From Aquincola tertiaricarbonis (lineage in GTDB: Bacteria > Pseudomonadota > Gammaproteobacteria > Burkholderiales > Burkholderiaceae_C), in assembly GCF_023573145.1 (NCBI RefSeq), contig NZ_CP097636.1, positions 1,674,001 to 1,738,000 of the forward strand: DNA of 64,000 bases, given 5' to 3'. The notes below the pieces were generated by a model. It worked only from the letters and a program-made list of their open reading frames with translations, had not been told where the DNA came from and did not search any database. The translations under genes were made by a program, and so were the position numbers. This document shows positions 54,225-64,000 of the stretch, piece by piece. Numbering within the stretch: position 1 is the first letter of the stretch; every line of letters begins with the position of its first letter.

Positions 54225-56808
54225 CACCAGTCCTCCTTCACGGCCAGCACCGCATCGCCCGAGGCGGCGGCGCGGGCGCTCACCGCAGCGGTCAGGCTGC
54301 CGGCGGCCATCACCGCGGCGCACAGCGCGGCCAGGCGGCCGGCGGGCAGCACCATGTCCATGGTCCAGTGGAAGCTTTGCGGGTTGACCACCTGCACCAG
54401 CACCACCGACACCAGCAGCCCCAGCCCAAGTCCCACCAGCGCGCCACCGGCGGTCCAGGCCGCGCCTTCGCCGGCCACCACGCCGATGATCTGCCGGCGG
54501 GTAAAGCCCAGGTGGGCCAGCAGGCCGAATTCACGCCGGCGCGCCAGCACCTGGGCCGAGAAGCTGGCCGCGATGCCGAACAGGCCGATGCCGATGGCCA
54601 GCGCCTGCAGGTAGCGGGTGACGGCGAAGCTGCGGTCGAAGATGGCCAGCGACATCGCACGGATCTGCGCCGGCACCGCGAATTCGATCAGCGCCGGGTC
54701 GGGCGCCAGCTGGCGCAGCGCGGCCTGCACCTTGTCCACCGGCGCTTCGGGCGACAGCCACAGCGCCAGGTCGTTGACCCGGGTGTCGCCGGTCAGCCGC
54801 CGGTAGTCGGCCTGGTCGAGCGCCACCGCGCCGAACTGCCGCGCATAGTCGCGCCACACGCCCAGCACCCGCACCGGCGTGCCGGCGCCGGGGCCCAGCG
54901 GCAGCTGCAGCAGGCTGCCGGGCCTGGCGCCGTACAGCGTGACCATGGCTTCGCTGACGTAGGCGCCGATCTCGCCGGCCACCGGCGGGCGCGGCGGCTC
55001 CACCATCGGCAGCTGGCGCGCCGGCTGGTCCAGCGGGCGGGCGATCAGGCTGACCGAAGGCTGGTCGGCAGCCAGGCTGATGCTGCGCACCCGCAGCCCC
55101 TGCACCCGCGCCACGCCAGGCACCGCGGCGGCGGCCTGCACGAAGTCGGGCGGCAGAAAGGCCTGGTCAGCCGCGGCGCTGCTGGTGGCGGTGCGGGCAT
55201 ACAGGTCGGCCGGCAGCACGCTGTCCAGCCATTGCGAGACGCCCTGGCGAAAGCTGCTGACCATCACCGTCAGCGCCACCGCCAAGCTGAGGCTGGCCAC
55301 CACGCCGGCCACCGCCACCGTGGCGGCAGCGCTTTCGTGGCGGGCGCGTTCCACCGCCAGCAGCAGCAAGGGGGAGCGCCGCGGATGCAGCAGCGCCAGC
55401 AGGGCATCGACGGCCAACGGCACGCAGGCGATGCCGCCCAGCAGCAGCGCCGCCACCGAGGCATACGCCGCCAGCGGCAGCCCGCCGATGGGCGGCAGCA
55501 GCGCCAGCAGGCCGCCGACGGCCAGCAGCAGCACCGGCCGCCAGCGCGAGGGCGCCGGGCCGGCGGTGCCGCCCAGGCCCTTGAGCGCCTGCGCGGGCGC
55601 CAGCGCCGCCGCCTGCCGCGCCGGCACCCAGCCGCCGGCCAGCGCCGCCACCACGCCCAGCGCGCCGAAGGCCGCGGCTGCCGGCCACGAGAACACCAGC
55701 GCCGGTGCGACGCCCGGAAAGTAGCCGCCGCCCAGGTCGCCGGCCAGCCAGCGCAGCGCCAGCTGCGCCATGCCCGTGCCCAGCAGCAGCCCGGCCGCGC
55801 TGCCGGCCACGCCCACCATCAGACATTCCAGCAGCACCAGACGGCGCCGCTCGGTGGCACCCAGGCCCAGCACGCCCAGCAGCGCAAACACCGGCGTGCG
55901 CTGGGCCACCGACAGCGCCAGCACCGAAAACACCAGGAAGCCGCCGACGAAGAGCGCCACCAGCGCCAGCACCGTCAGGTTCACGCGGTAGGCGCGCGAC
56001 AGGCTGGACACCTTCTGCGCCGCGTCGTCGGCCGCCGCGGCCTTGAGCGCCGGCGGCAGCGGCGTGCGCTGCAACCATTGCGCGGCGCTGGTGCCGGCCG
56101 CCAGCCGCAGGTCGATGCGGCTGAGGCGGCCCAGCTGGCCGAAGTGCTGCTGCGCGCCTGCGATGTCGATCACCGCCAGCGGCCCGCCGCCGGCCGCCAC
56201 GCTGCCGGCCACCTGCAGCGTGAAGGTGTCCAGCCCACGCTGCAGCCGCAGCGCATCACCCGGCTGCACGCCCAGCCGCTGCTGCGCGGCGATGTTGAGG
56301 AAGAGCCGGTCGGGGTCGAGGAAGGCGGTGCGTGGCTGGCCGTCGGCCGGGCGCGGCAGCAGCGCCGGGGCCACCGCCGCGATCTGCAGCGCATCGACGC
56401 CCAGCACCTGCAGCGCCACCCGGCCGGCACCAGGCCCGGCGGGGGCGGAAGCCGCCGACGCCGCGCCGGATGCGGAGGCCGCCGACGCCGCGGCGGGTGC
56501 GGGCAGGGCGTAGGTGTCCACCTCCACCACCGGGGTGGCCAGGGCCACGCCGTCGGCGGCGGCCACAGTGTCGAGCAGGCTGTCGGCGCAACCTTCGCGC
56601 ACCGCGCAGCGCAGCGTCAGGTCGGGCTCGCCATTGGCGGCGCGCACCGCGGCCGAAAACTCCGACAGCGCCGAGCCGTTGATCAGGTGCACCGAGAAGG
56701 CCAGGGCCACGCCCAGCGCCACCGCCAGCAGGGCCACCGCATGGCGCCAGGGGTGGGCCCGCCATTCGGGCAGGCTGAGCTTGCGCAGCAGCTGCAGCGC
56801 GTGGCGCA

Positions 56809-56809
<1 letters not shown>
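54224..56809 (-). CDS. FtsX/MacB-type ABC transporter permease, 861 residues
   Basis: The protein has an N-terminal membrane helix ([19 protein letters not shown]), a large periplasmic domain, then groups of membrane helices in the middle and at the C-terminus ([37 protein letters not shown]), as in FtsX-like permeases with ten helices. It works with the ATPase encoded just upstream (ATG of this gene overlaps the stop of that one) and with the AttH-like protein downstream. Extraction or export of a lipid or lipoprotein is likely, by analogy with LolCDE and AttEFGH. Confidence 0.87.
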
Positions 56810-57471
<662 letters not shown>

Positions 57472-57484
57472 GTCGGTATCTTGT

Positions 57485-58417
57485 CTAGACAGGCACCGCG
57501 CCCCGCCCGCTCAGGGCCTGCAGCACCTGGCGTGCCGCGTCGGGCGCCTCGGCCGCGATGCGCTGGCGCTGCGGCATGCTGCGCAGCCAGGTCAGCTGGC
57601 GCTTGGCCAGCTGGCGGGTGGCGGCGATGCCGCGCTCACGCAGCGGGGCCAGGTCGCCTTCCAGGCATTCCCAGGCCTGACGGTAGCCCACGCAGCGCAT
57701 CGAAGGCAGGCCCAGGTGCAGGTCGCCCCGCTGGCGCAATGCCTGCACCTCGGCCAGCAGGCCGGCTTCCAGCATCGCGTCGAAACGCTGCGCGATGCGC
57801 CGGTGCAGCCAGGCGCGGTCGTCGGGCTCCAGGCTCACCAGCAGGCCGTCGTCGGCCACCTGCCGCTGGCCGGCCTGGTGCCAGCTGGACAGCGGGCGGC
57901 CGCTGGCGCGGAACACTTCCAGCGCCCGCTGGATACGCTGGCTGTCGCCCGGCGGCAGGCGGGCCGCGGTGACGGGGTCCACCCGGGCCAGTTCGGCATG
58001 CATCGCCGGCCAGCCGCGTTCGGCGGCTTCGGCGTCCAGCGCGGCGCGCAGCGCCGGGTCGGCGGCGGGCAGGGTGTCCAGGCCCTCGATCAGCGCCTTG
58101 AAGTACAGCATGGTGCCGCCCACCAGCAGCGGCCAGCGGCCGCGGCCCCGGATCTCGCCGATCAGCCGCCGCGCATCGGCCACGAACTGTGCGGCCGAGT
58201 AGGCCTCCAGCGGATCGATCAGGTCGATCAGGTGGTGCGGCACCGCCGCCTGCTCGGCGGCGCTGGGCTTGGCAGTGCCGATGTCCATGCCGCGGTACAC
58301 CAGCGCGCTGTCGACGCTGATGATCTCTACCGGTACTTCGGCCGCCAGCGCCAGTGCGATGGCCGTCTTGCCCGAAGCGGTCGGCCCGGCCAACCCGATC
58401 CATGAAGGCTGTTTCAT
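57485..58417 (-). CDS. miaA: tRNA dimethylallyltransferase MiaA
   Basis: The 310-residue enzyme transfers a dimethylallyl group to A37 of tRNAs that read UNN codons. It has the P-loop [15 protein letters not shown] at residues 10-24, [32 protein letters not shown] and the conserved [13 protein letters not shown] with the following [10 protein letters not shown]. Length and motifs are typical. Its ATG overlaps the stop of the Bcr/CflA gene by four bases, and the ABC operon follows 13 bp downstream, so all may be cotranscribed. Confidence 0.96.
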   Translation of the reverse strand: MKQPSWIGLAGPTASGKTAIALALAAEVPVEIISVDSALVYRGMDIGTAKPSAAEQAAVPHHLIDLIDPLEAYSAAQFVADARRLIGEIRGRGRWPLLVGGTMLYFKALIEGLDTLPAADPALRAALDAEAAERGWPAMHAELARVDPVTAARLPPGDSQRIQRALEVFRASGRPLSSWHQAGQRQVADDGLLVSLEPDDRAWLHRRIAQRFDAMLEAGLLAEVQALRQRGDLHLGLPSMRCVGYRQAWECLEGDLAPLRERGIAATRQLAKRQLTWLRSMPQRQRIAAEAPDAARQVLQALSGRGAVPV

Positions 58418-59655
58418 GCGGCGCGCAGGGCGCCGTGCCGGGGCACCAGGGTCCAGGCGACACCGGCAGTGAGCACGGCCCAGAAGGCCAGGCCGTAGGC
58501 CATGGGCCGCACGGTGCCGTCCAGCGCCTGTCCCAGCCACAGGCCGACGCAGAAGGCCACCAGCGCGAGGGCGAAGCCGGCCAGCGCCGCGGCCACGCCG
58601 GCCGCCTGCGGGAAGGGGCTGACCGCGCCGGTCTGGCCACAGGGCTGGTGGATGCCGTGGCCGAAGGCGTAGAGGCATTGCGGCACCAGCACCGCCGCGA
58701 CGGCATGCACGCCGCCGGCCGCCAGCGCGGCCATGCCCAGGCCACCGGCCAGGCTGAAGAAGGCGCCACGCTGCACCGTGCCGGTGAGGCCGTGGCGGCG
58801 CAGCAGCCGCCGGCAGGCGAAGGTGCCCGCCACGTAGGAAGTGGAGCCTGCGCCCAGCGCCATGCCGTACTGCGCGGCGCTGAGGCCCAGCACCTCGATG
58901 TACACGAAGGAAGACGACGCCAGCACCACGAACAGGCCGCCGTAGGTGCAGGCGGTGAGCGAGGCCCACGAGAAGAAGGTCGGGTCGGACGCCACCCGGC
59001 GCGCGGTGCGGGCCAGCGTGCCCGCATGCAAGGCCTGTGGGTTGAGGCTGCGCGCCGTCTCGGGCAGCACCCGCCAGACGAACAGCAGCACGCCGGTGAC
59101 CACCAGCGTGACCGCCAGCAGCGTGCTGCGCCAACCGAAGCTGGCCGCCAGCAGGCCGCCCACCATCGGGCTGCTGAGGGCGATGACGCCCAGCCCGCTC
59201 ATCGCCAGCGACATCACGCGGGCGCCTTCGGCGGGTTCGTAGAGATCGCGCACCATGGCGCGGGCGCACACCACGGCGGCCGCCAGGCAGGCGCCTTGCG
59301 CGGCCCGCCACAGCGTCAGCACCTCGATGCTGGGCGCCAGCGTGGCGCCCAGGCTGGCCACCGCGAACAGCGCCATCGCCACCCGCAGCACCGGCCGGCG
59401 GCCGTAGCGGTCGGCCACCGGGCCCCAGAACAGCTGCGCCACGCCGAAGGCCAGGATCAGCGCCGACATCGTGAGCTGCACCGCCGGCATGCCGGCGCCC
59501 AGGCCGCGGGCCAGGGCCGGCAGCGCGGGCAGGTACAGGTCGGTGCTCAGCGGCTGCAGGCCCAGCAGCAACGCCAGCAGAGTGGCCGCCACCGCGGGCG
59601 CCATGCGGGCGGCGCGGCCGGTGCCGGCATTGGGGCGGGCGGTGGACTCGCTCAT
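58414..59655 (-). CDS. Bcr/CflA-family drug resistance MFS transporter
   Basis: The 413-residue protein has 12 predicted membrane helices with the Bcr/CflA pattern: [22 protein letters not shown] in helix 1, then [20 protein letters not shown] and [19 protein letters not shown]. It probably exports drugs or small metabolites such as amino acids, driven by protons. It lies between rluB and miaA on the same strand and overlaps miaA by four bases. Confidence 0.9.
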   Translation of the reverse strand: MSESTARPNAGTGRAARMAPAVAATLLALLLGLQPLSTDLYLPALPALARGLGAGMPAVQLTMSALILAFGVAQLFWGPVADRYGRRPVLRVAMALFAVASLGATLAPSIEVLTLWRAAQGACLAAAVVCARAMVRDLYEPAEGARVMSLAMSGLGVIALSSPMVGGLLAASFGWRSTLLAVTLVVTGVLLFVWRVLPETARSLNPQALHAGTLARTARRVASDPTFFSWASLTACTYGGLFVVLASSSFVYIEVLGLSAAQYGMALGAGSTSYVAGTFACRRLLRRHGLTGTVQRGAFFSLAGGLGMAALAAGGVHAVAAVLVPQCLYAFGHGIHQPCGQTGAVSPFPQAAGVAAALAGFALALVAFCVGLWLGQALDGTVRPMAYGLAFWAVLTAGVAWTLVPRHGALRAA

Positions 59656-59674
59656 CCTGGCAGCGGCCGGGCGG

Positions 59675-61288
59675 TCAGAAGCGCTCGTCGCGACGCAGGT
59701 AGCGCCACTGGCCCGGCGGCAACTGCCCCAGCACCACGCTGCCGATGCGCACGCGCTTCAGGCCCACCACCTTCAGGCCCACGGCCTCGCACATGCGGCG
59801 GATCTGGCGCTTGCGGCCTTCGCGCAGCACCACGCGCAGCTGGTCCTCGTTCTGCCAGCTCACCTTGGCGGGTTGCAGCTTCACTTCGTCCAGCCACAGG
59901 CCGTGGCGCAGCTTGTCCAGGTCGGCTTCGGGCAGGCGGCCGTCCGGCGCGCTGCCGACGTATTCCACCCGCACCAGGTACTCCTTCTCGATGTTGGAGT
60001 CTTCGCCGATCAGCTGCTTGGCCACGCGGCCGTCCTGCGTCAGCACCAGCAGGCCGGTGGAGTCGATGTCCAGGCGGCCGGCGGGCACCAGGCTGCGCAG
60101 GTGGCCGGGGTGGAAGCTGACGCCGGAGGCGTCTTCGCTCCAGCGGTTCTCGGGCTTGACCAGCACGACCGCGGGTTCGTAACCGTCCTCGGCCTGGCCG
60201 CTGACATAGCCCACCGGCTTGTGCAGGATGACCGTCATGCGCTGCGCTTGCTGCTTGTGGGCGGCGGGGTCGATCTCGATGCGCGCATCGGCGCGCACGC
60301 GCTGGCCCAGCACGGCCATCTGGCCGTCCACGCGCACCCAGCCGGCGTCGATCCAGTCATCGGCCTCGCGGCGCGAGGCCAGGCCCATCGCCGTCAGCCG
60401 CTTGGACAGGCGCTCACCCTCGGCGGCGCGCGGCGACGTGGCCTCGGGGCCGCTGCGGCGCGGGCGCTCGCCGCCTTCGGGCGGGCGCAAGCTGGCCGGC
60501 GGCAGCGGGGCGGGGCGGTCGGGCCGGTTCTGGTGATCCTGGCGCGGCGGGCGTTCGCCCTGGAAGCGCGGCGGGCGGTCGCCGGCAGGACGCTGCGGGC
60601 GGTCGAACGACGGACGGCGATCGCCGCCGCGTTCGCCGGGCCAGCCTTCGCCACGCGGGCGGTCAAAGCCACGCTCGCCACCGCGGTCGGGCCGCGGGCG
60701 GTCGCCATGCGGCCGGTCATAAGGGCCGCGGTCTTCCCGCGGGCGGTCGACCCGCGGCGCGTCGCTACGAGGGCGGTCGAAACGCGGGCGATCGCCAGGC
60801 GGGCGATCGGGCCGGTCGCCGCGGGGACGGTCGCCGTAGGGCCGGTCGCCCCGGGGCCTGTCGGCGTAGGGGCGGTCGGGCCGGTCACCGCGTGGGCGAT
60901 CGAAGGCGGGCCGGTCACCTTGCGGACGGTCGTCGCGAGGCCGGTCGAACCGGGGCCGGTCGCCTGAGGGGCGGTCACCCTGCGGCCGGTCGCCGCGCGG
61001 GCGGTCGAAGTGCGGCCGGTCGTCACCACCGCGCTCGAAGCGCGGACGCTCCCCTGGCGGGCCGGCGCGGCGCGGTCGGTCGCCCGGCGGGCCGTCGCGG
61101 TGGGGCCGCTCGCCGCGGCCGCCGCGCTCGGGCTGCTGGCGAAAGGCTTCTTCGCGCGCGGCGCGCTCGGCCTGGGCCTCGGCCAGCGTGCGCTGGCGGC
61201 GGGGGGCGGTGGCAGCGCGCAGCGGAGCGCGGGCGCGGTCGCCGCTGCCGGCGGCGGCCGGCTTGTTCTTCAGTTTCAGGGTGGCCAT
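59675..61288 (-). CDS. rluB: 23S rRNA pseudouridine synthase RluB type with long Arg/Asp/Pro repeat tail
   Basis: The 537-residue protein combines two parts. The first 280 residues are a disordered, low-complexity tail built of DRPRGDRPQGD-type units (nucleotides about 60440-61150). The rest is a standard RluB/RsuA enzyme with an S4 RNA-binding domain (RLSKRLTAMGLASRREADDW) and a catalytic domain containing the aspartate in GRLDIDSTGLLVLTQDG and the motif EYLVRVEYVG. It isomerises a uridine in helix 80 of 23S rRNA. ATG at 61288 is used (MATLKLKNKPAAAG). The repeat tail could promote RNA binding or phase separation; its length is prone to change by slippage. Confidence 0.87.
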   Translation of the reverse strand: MATLKLKNKPAAAGSGDRARAPLRAATAPRRQRTLAEAQAERAAREEAFRQQPERGGRGERPHRDGPPGDRPRRAGPPGERPRFERGGDDRPHFDRPRGDRPQGDRPSGDRPRFDRPRDDRPQGDRPAFDRPRGDRPDRPYADRPRGDRPYGDRPRGDRPDRPPGDRPRFDRPRSDAPRVDRPREDRGPYDRPHGDRPRPDRGGERGFDRPRGEGWPGERGGDRRPSFDRPQRPAGDRPPRFQGERPPRQDHQNRPDRPAPLPPASLRPPEGGERPRRSGPEATSPRAAEGERLSKRLTAMGLASRREADDWIDAGWVRVDGQMAVLGQRVRADARIEIDPAAHKQQAQRMTVILHKPVGYVSGQAEDGYEPAVVLVKPENRWSEDASGVSFHPGHLRSLVPAGRLDIDSTGLLVLTQDGRVAKQLIGEDSNIEKEYLVRVEYVGSAPDGRLPEADLDKLRHGLWLDEVKLQPAKVSWQNEDQLRVVLREGRKRQIRRMCEAVGLKVVGLKRVRIGSVVLGQLPPGQWRYLRRDERF

Positions 61289-61357
61289 GTGACAAGGCGC
61301 GGCCAAAAAGTGGCCGGCAAGGGGGCGATTGGACCACGCCGCGCGCCCTGACGCGGA

Positions 61358-62260
61358 CTAAAGGCGTGGTCCAAACAGTTCGGCGATGGCGGTGCGGTAC
61401 TGCGGCTGCGCCAGGTCGTTGGTGTTGTGGTGGGTGCCGCCTTCCACCAGCAGGAAGCGCTTGGGCGCGGTGGCGCGCTCGTACAGCGCGCGGCCCAGCT
61501 CGGGCGGAATCAGCTGGTCTTCGCTGCCGTGCACCACCAGCACCGGCGCCTTGACCCGCGCGATGCGGTCACCAGCCTCGAAGCGCTGGGTGAGCAGCGG
61601 GCCCACCGGCAGCCAGCCCCAGCGCATCGTGGCCACCACGTCGCGGATGGAGGTGAAGGTGTTCTCGACGATCAGGCCCGAGGCGTCGTTCACCTCCTGC
61701 GCCAGGTTCACCGCGATGGCGCCGCCCAGCGAGTGGCCGAAGATGTACCGGTGTGCCTGCGGATGCTGGGTGGCCAGCCAGTCCCAGGCGGCGCGCGCGT
61801 CCTGGTAGGACATGGTTTCCGACGGCAGCACCGCCGTGCTGCGGCCGAAGCCGCGGTAATCGATGCCCAGCACCGAGAAGCCCAGGTCGTGCATGCGGCG
61901 CATGCGGTTGGCGCTGCCGCGCACGTCCCAGCGGGCACCGTGCAGGTACAGCATCACCGGCGCGTCGGGCCGGCTCTGGGCCAGCCACAGGCCGTGCAGC
62001 TTCACCGGCTTGCCGGCGTGCCAGCCGCTGTCGGGGGTGTAGTCGATCCAGACGTCCTGGAAAGCCTGGTCGTCCAGTTCGCCGCCCCACCAGGTGCCCT
62101 GGGTAGGCTGGAAGATCCAGGTGCGCTGCTGCTCGTCCAGCGAAGCGCAGCCGGCCGCCACCGCGGCCATGAACAACAAACCGAACAACTGGGCCCAACC
62201 GTGGCGGCGCAGCCCTGAGACTACCTGGACGACCTGACGCATGGGCCGCGATGCTTGCAC
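61358..62260 (-). CDS. alpha/beta-hydrolase lipoprotein
   Basis: The 300-residue protein has a lipoprotein signal (LFGLLFMAAVAAGCASLDEQ) and an alpha/beta-hydrolase domain with the nucleophile motif GHSLGGAIAVNL, VLGIDYRGFGRST before it, the acid in VHGSEDQLIP and the histidine in GGTHHNTN. It resembles BEM46/YfhR-type hydrolases. An internal ATG at 62242 is an alternative start with the same signal peptide. Anchored in the outer or inner membrane on the periplasmic side. The substrate is unknown. Confidence 0.82.
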   Translation of the reverse strand: MQASRPMRQVVQVVSGLRRHGWAQLFGLLFMAAVAAGCASLDEQQRTWIFQPTQGTWWGGELDDQAFQDVWIDYTPDSGWHAGKPVKLHGLWLAQSRPDAPVMLYLHGARWDVRGSANRMRRMHDLGFSVLGIDYRGFGRSTAVLPSETMSYQDARAAWDWLATQHPQAHRYIFGHSLGGAIAVNLAQEVNDASGLIVENTFTSIRDVVATMRWGWLPVGPLLTQRFEAGDRIARVKAPVLVVHGSEDQLIPPELGRALYERATAPKRFLLVEGGTHHNTNDLAQPQYRTAIAELFGPRL

Positions 62261-62360
62261 AGACCGTGCCGGTCGAGCCAGAGAAAAGCCTATTGCCCGC
62301 AGGCTCTACCGGAATTGCCGTGGCGTTTGCATGCGCGCAATCTGGTGACCGGTTGTGCCG

Positions 62361-62465
62361 CTGCGGTGCGCAGCGAGCTCGGGAGCCCAGGGGGTTCCGC
62401 CGTCGGGCCGCCCCAAGGCGGAACGCGCCCTCTCGGGGGGCAGCGAGCGCAGCGAGCTTGGGGGC
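62361..62465. repeat. GC-rich intergenic repeat with hairpins
   Basis: The segment contains GTTCCGCC/GGCGGAAC pairing (62394-62401 with 62417-62424) and two copies of CAGCGAGC (62371 and 62441) in the context GGGGGGCAGCGAGCGCAGCG. This pattern is a common dispersed element in Burkholderiales genomes. It lies in the gap between the hydrolase and the Aer-type receptor. Confidence 0.6.
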
Positions 62466-62470
62466 CGGAT

Positions 62471-64000
62471 TCAGGCTCGCGCGCGGAACACCGACACCGC
62501 TTCCACCAGGTGGTGGGCCTGGTTGCTCAGGCTGTTGGCGGCGGCGGCGGATTGCTCCACCAGGGCCGCGTTCTGCTGGGTGTTGCGGTCCAGCAGGCTG
62601 ACGGCCTCGCTCATCTGGCCGATGCCCACCGTCTGTTCGCGGGTGGCCTCGCTGATCGCGTCGACCAGCGCCTGCACTTCGCGCACCTGGCCCATGATCT
62701 TGTCCATCGCCTGGCTGGCATGCACCACCTGGCGCTCGCCGTCCTGCACACGCTCCACGCTGGTGCTGATCAGCGCGCGGATCTCCTTGGCGGCCTGCGC
62801 GCTGCGCTGGGCCAGGCTGCGCACCTCGCCGGCCACCACGGCGAAGCCGCGGCCCTGCTCGCCGGCGCGCGCGGCTTCCACCGCCGCATTCAGCGCCAGG
62901 ATGTTGGTCTGGAAGGCGATGCCGTCGATCACCTCGATGATCTCGCCGATCTGCTTGCTGCTGGCGGTGATGCCCTGCATGGTGCTGGTGACGCGCTGCA
63001 CCACCTCGCCGCCTTCCGCGGCGGCGGCGCTGGCGCCCGACGAAAGCTCGGCGGCGCGCTTGGCGGCATCGGCGTTGTTGCGCACGATGGAGCTCATCTC
63101 CTCCATCGACGCGGCGCTTTCCTCCAGGCTGGCGGCGGCCTGCTCGGTGCGGTCGCTGAGGTCGGTGTTGCCCTGGGCGATCTCGCCGCTGGCCTGTTCC
63201 ACCGTCACCACCTGTTCGGCCACGTCGTCGATGATCCAGCGCAGCATCAGCCCCAGTTGGTTGAGCGAGCGCAGCGTCAGGCCCACCTCGTCCACCCGGT
63301 CAAACGCCAGGGTGCCCACCTCGCCGCTGGCCACGCGGCGCGCCTGGGCGGCCACCCGCTCCAGCGGCCGGCTGACCTGCGATTCCTGCAGCCAGAGCGC
63401 GGCGCCGGCCAGCACGCCGATCACCGGTGCGGCCACCGGCAGCGCCGACAGCCCGGCGGCGGCGCCCACGGCGCCGATGCTGCCCAGCGCCATGCCCAGC
63501 ATCGGCAGGCGCAGGCGCCAGCGTACCGGCATCGTCTTGTGCAGCGTGGTGATGGCGGCCCAGCCGCGGCGCACGATCACGCCCTTGTGGAAGGCGCGGT
63601 TGCCGGCGCGGCCCTCGCGGAAATCGGCATACAGCGCCTCGGCGGCCTTCACCTCGTCGGCCGGCGCGTGGGTGCGCACCGAGAGGTAGCCCACCGTCTT
63701 GCCCTGGCGGATCACCGGGGTGGCGTTGGCCTTGACCCAGTAGTGGTCGCCGTTGTTGCGGCGGTTCTTGACCAGACCGGTCCAGGAATCGCCGTCTTTC
63801 AGCGTGGCCCACATGTCGGCGAAGGCCTGGGTGGGCATGTCGGGGTGGCGCACGAGGTTGTGCGGCTGGCCCACGATGTCCTTTTCAGCGAAGCCGCTGA
63901 CGGCCACGAAGGCGGCGTTGGCGTAGGTGATGCGGCCCTTGCAGTCGGTGGTCGACATCAGGGTCGCATCCGCCGGGAATTGGAACTCGCGCTGGGTGAC
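62471..64000 (-). CDS. aer: Aer-type PAS chemoreceptor (5' end outside window)
   Basis: The frame is open to the right edge. The N-terminal PAS domain, of the Aer type that binds FAD and senses redox state, starts TQREFQFPADATLMSTTD and includes SGFAEKDIVGQPHNLVRHPD. A membrane-associated hydrophobic segment follows (LPMLGMALGSIGAVGAAAGL), then a HAMP domain and a signalling domain with tip GIAFQTNILALNAAVEAARA. There is no periplasmic loop. Only a few N-terminal residues should be missing. The C-terminus FRARA has no CheR tether. Confidence 0.9.
   Translation of the reverse strand, partial: VTQREFQFPADATLMSTTDCKGRITYANAAFVAVSGFAEKDIVGQPHNLVRHPDMPTQAFADMWATLKDGDSWTGLVKNRRNNGDHYWVKANATPVIRQGKTVGYLSVRTHAPADEVKAAEALYADFREGRAGNRAFHKGVIVRRGWAAITTLHKTMPVRWRLRLPMLGMALGSIGAVGAAAGLSALPVAAPVIGVLAGAALWLQESQVSRPLERVAAQARRVASGEVGTLAFDRVDEVGLTLRSLNQLGLMLRWIIDDVAEQVVTVEQASGEIAQGNTDLSDRTEQAAASLEESAASMEEMSSIVRNNADAAKRAAELSSGASAAAAEGGEVVQRVTSTMQGITASSKQIGEIIEVIDGIAFQTNILALNAAVEAARAGEQGRGFAVVAGEVRSLAQRSAQAAKEIRALISTSVERVQDGERQVVHASQAMDKIMGQVREVQALVDAISEATREQTVGIGQMSEAVSLLDRNTQQNAALVEQSAAAANSLSNQAHHLVEAVSVFRARA

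Noticed and set aside
58354..60120. 588-codon plus-strand frame opposite the MFS transporter and rluB
   Set aside because: The minus strand carries conserved motifs of both genes; the plus frame has none.
60440..61150. CRISPR array in the repeated DNA
   Set aside because: The repeats are in frame in rluB and code for regular Arg/Asp/Pro units without spacers of fixed length; no cas genes are present.

Overview
The window looks like a chromosomal segment from a GC-rich betaproteobacterium of the order Burkholderiales, in the broad Rubrivivax/Leptothrix/Aquincola neighbourhood. The evidence is the high-GC coding style on the right, two PEP-CTERM proteins, a LexA-controlled imuA-imuB-dnaE2 cassette, an AttH-type lipocalin operon and a 23S rRNA pseudouridine synthase with a long Arg/Asp/Pro tail. 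The genus is an inference; no rRNA or other marker gene is present.

The window has two halves. Positions 1 to about 43.7 kb are an accessory, heavily rearranged region with uneven base composition, at least six insertion sequences or large remnants, and many broken genes. Positions 43.7 to 64 kb are compact, uniformly GC-rich housekeeping and transport DNA without mobile elements. The boundary falls inside a thymidylate synthase gene. The right-hand copy (43684-44268) has lost its 3' end, a second copy just left of it (42816-43472) is also cut before its C-terminus, and the C-terminal part of a third, divergent phage-like copy enters from the left edge (2-439).

Left to right, the accessory half holds: a decayed MRJP/Yellow-family gene; an IS5-family element with two amber codons; a decayed NAD-dependent epimerase; a SIR2-HerA type defence operon with a CoiA-like nuclease gene, whose herA is split by an IS630 element and whose coiA-like gene is frameshifted; an IS3 element that beheads both an unknown gene and a hybrid histidine kinase; a 127-residue homologue of photoactive yellow protein directly behind that kinase; a SugE/Gdx-type exporter divergent from a TetR regulator with a clean palindrome between them; two small unknown genes; two chemoreceptors; IS66 pieces in opposite orientations; a 1093-residue class III cyclase/AAA/TPR protein; the SOS mutasome imuA-imuB-dnaE2 behind a LexA box; a membrane-anchored patatin-like hydrolase; a second copy of the IS3 element inside an IS481 remnant; two convergent PEP-CTERM genes; a degraded third IS3-type element; an intact IS5-family element; and a secreted Sel1-type protein.

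The core half encodes an OmpA-domain lipoprotein with a strong terminator, an MsbA-type ABC exporter divergent from a marR-nodT-emrA-emrB efflux operon, a diguanylate-cyclase-like protein with a degenerate signature, an ABC transporter/AttH operon, miaA with an overlapping Bcr/CflA-type drug exporter, rluB, a lipoprotein hydrolase and an Aer-type receptor cut by the right edge.

The strongest candidates for unusual biology are the photoactive-yellow-protein homologue with its kinase, the broken SIR2-HerA-CoiA locus, the triple thyA remnants, the apparently leaderless marR promoter and the anchored patatin protein.
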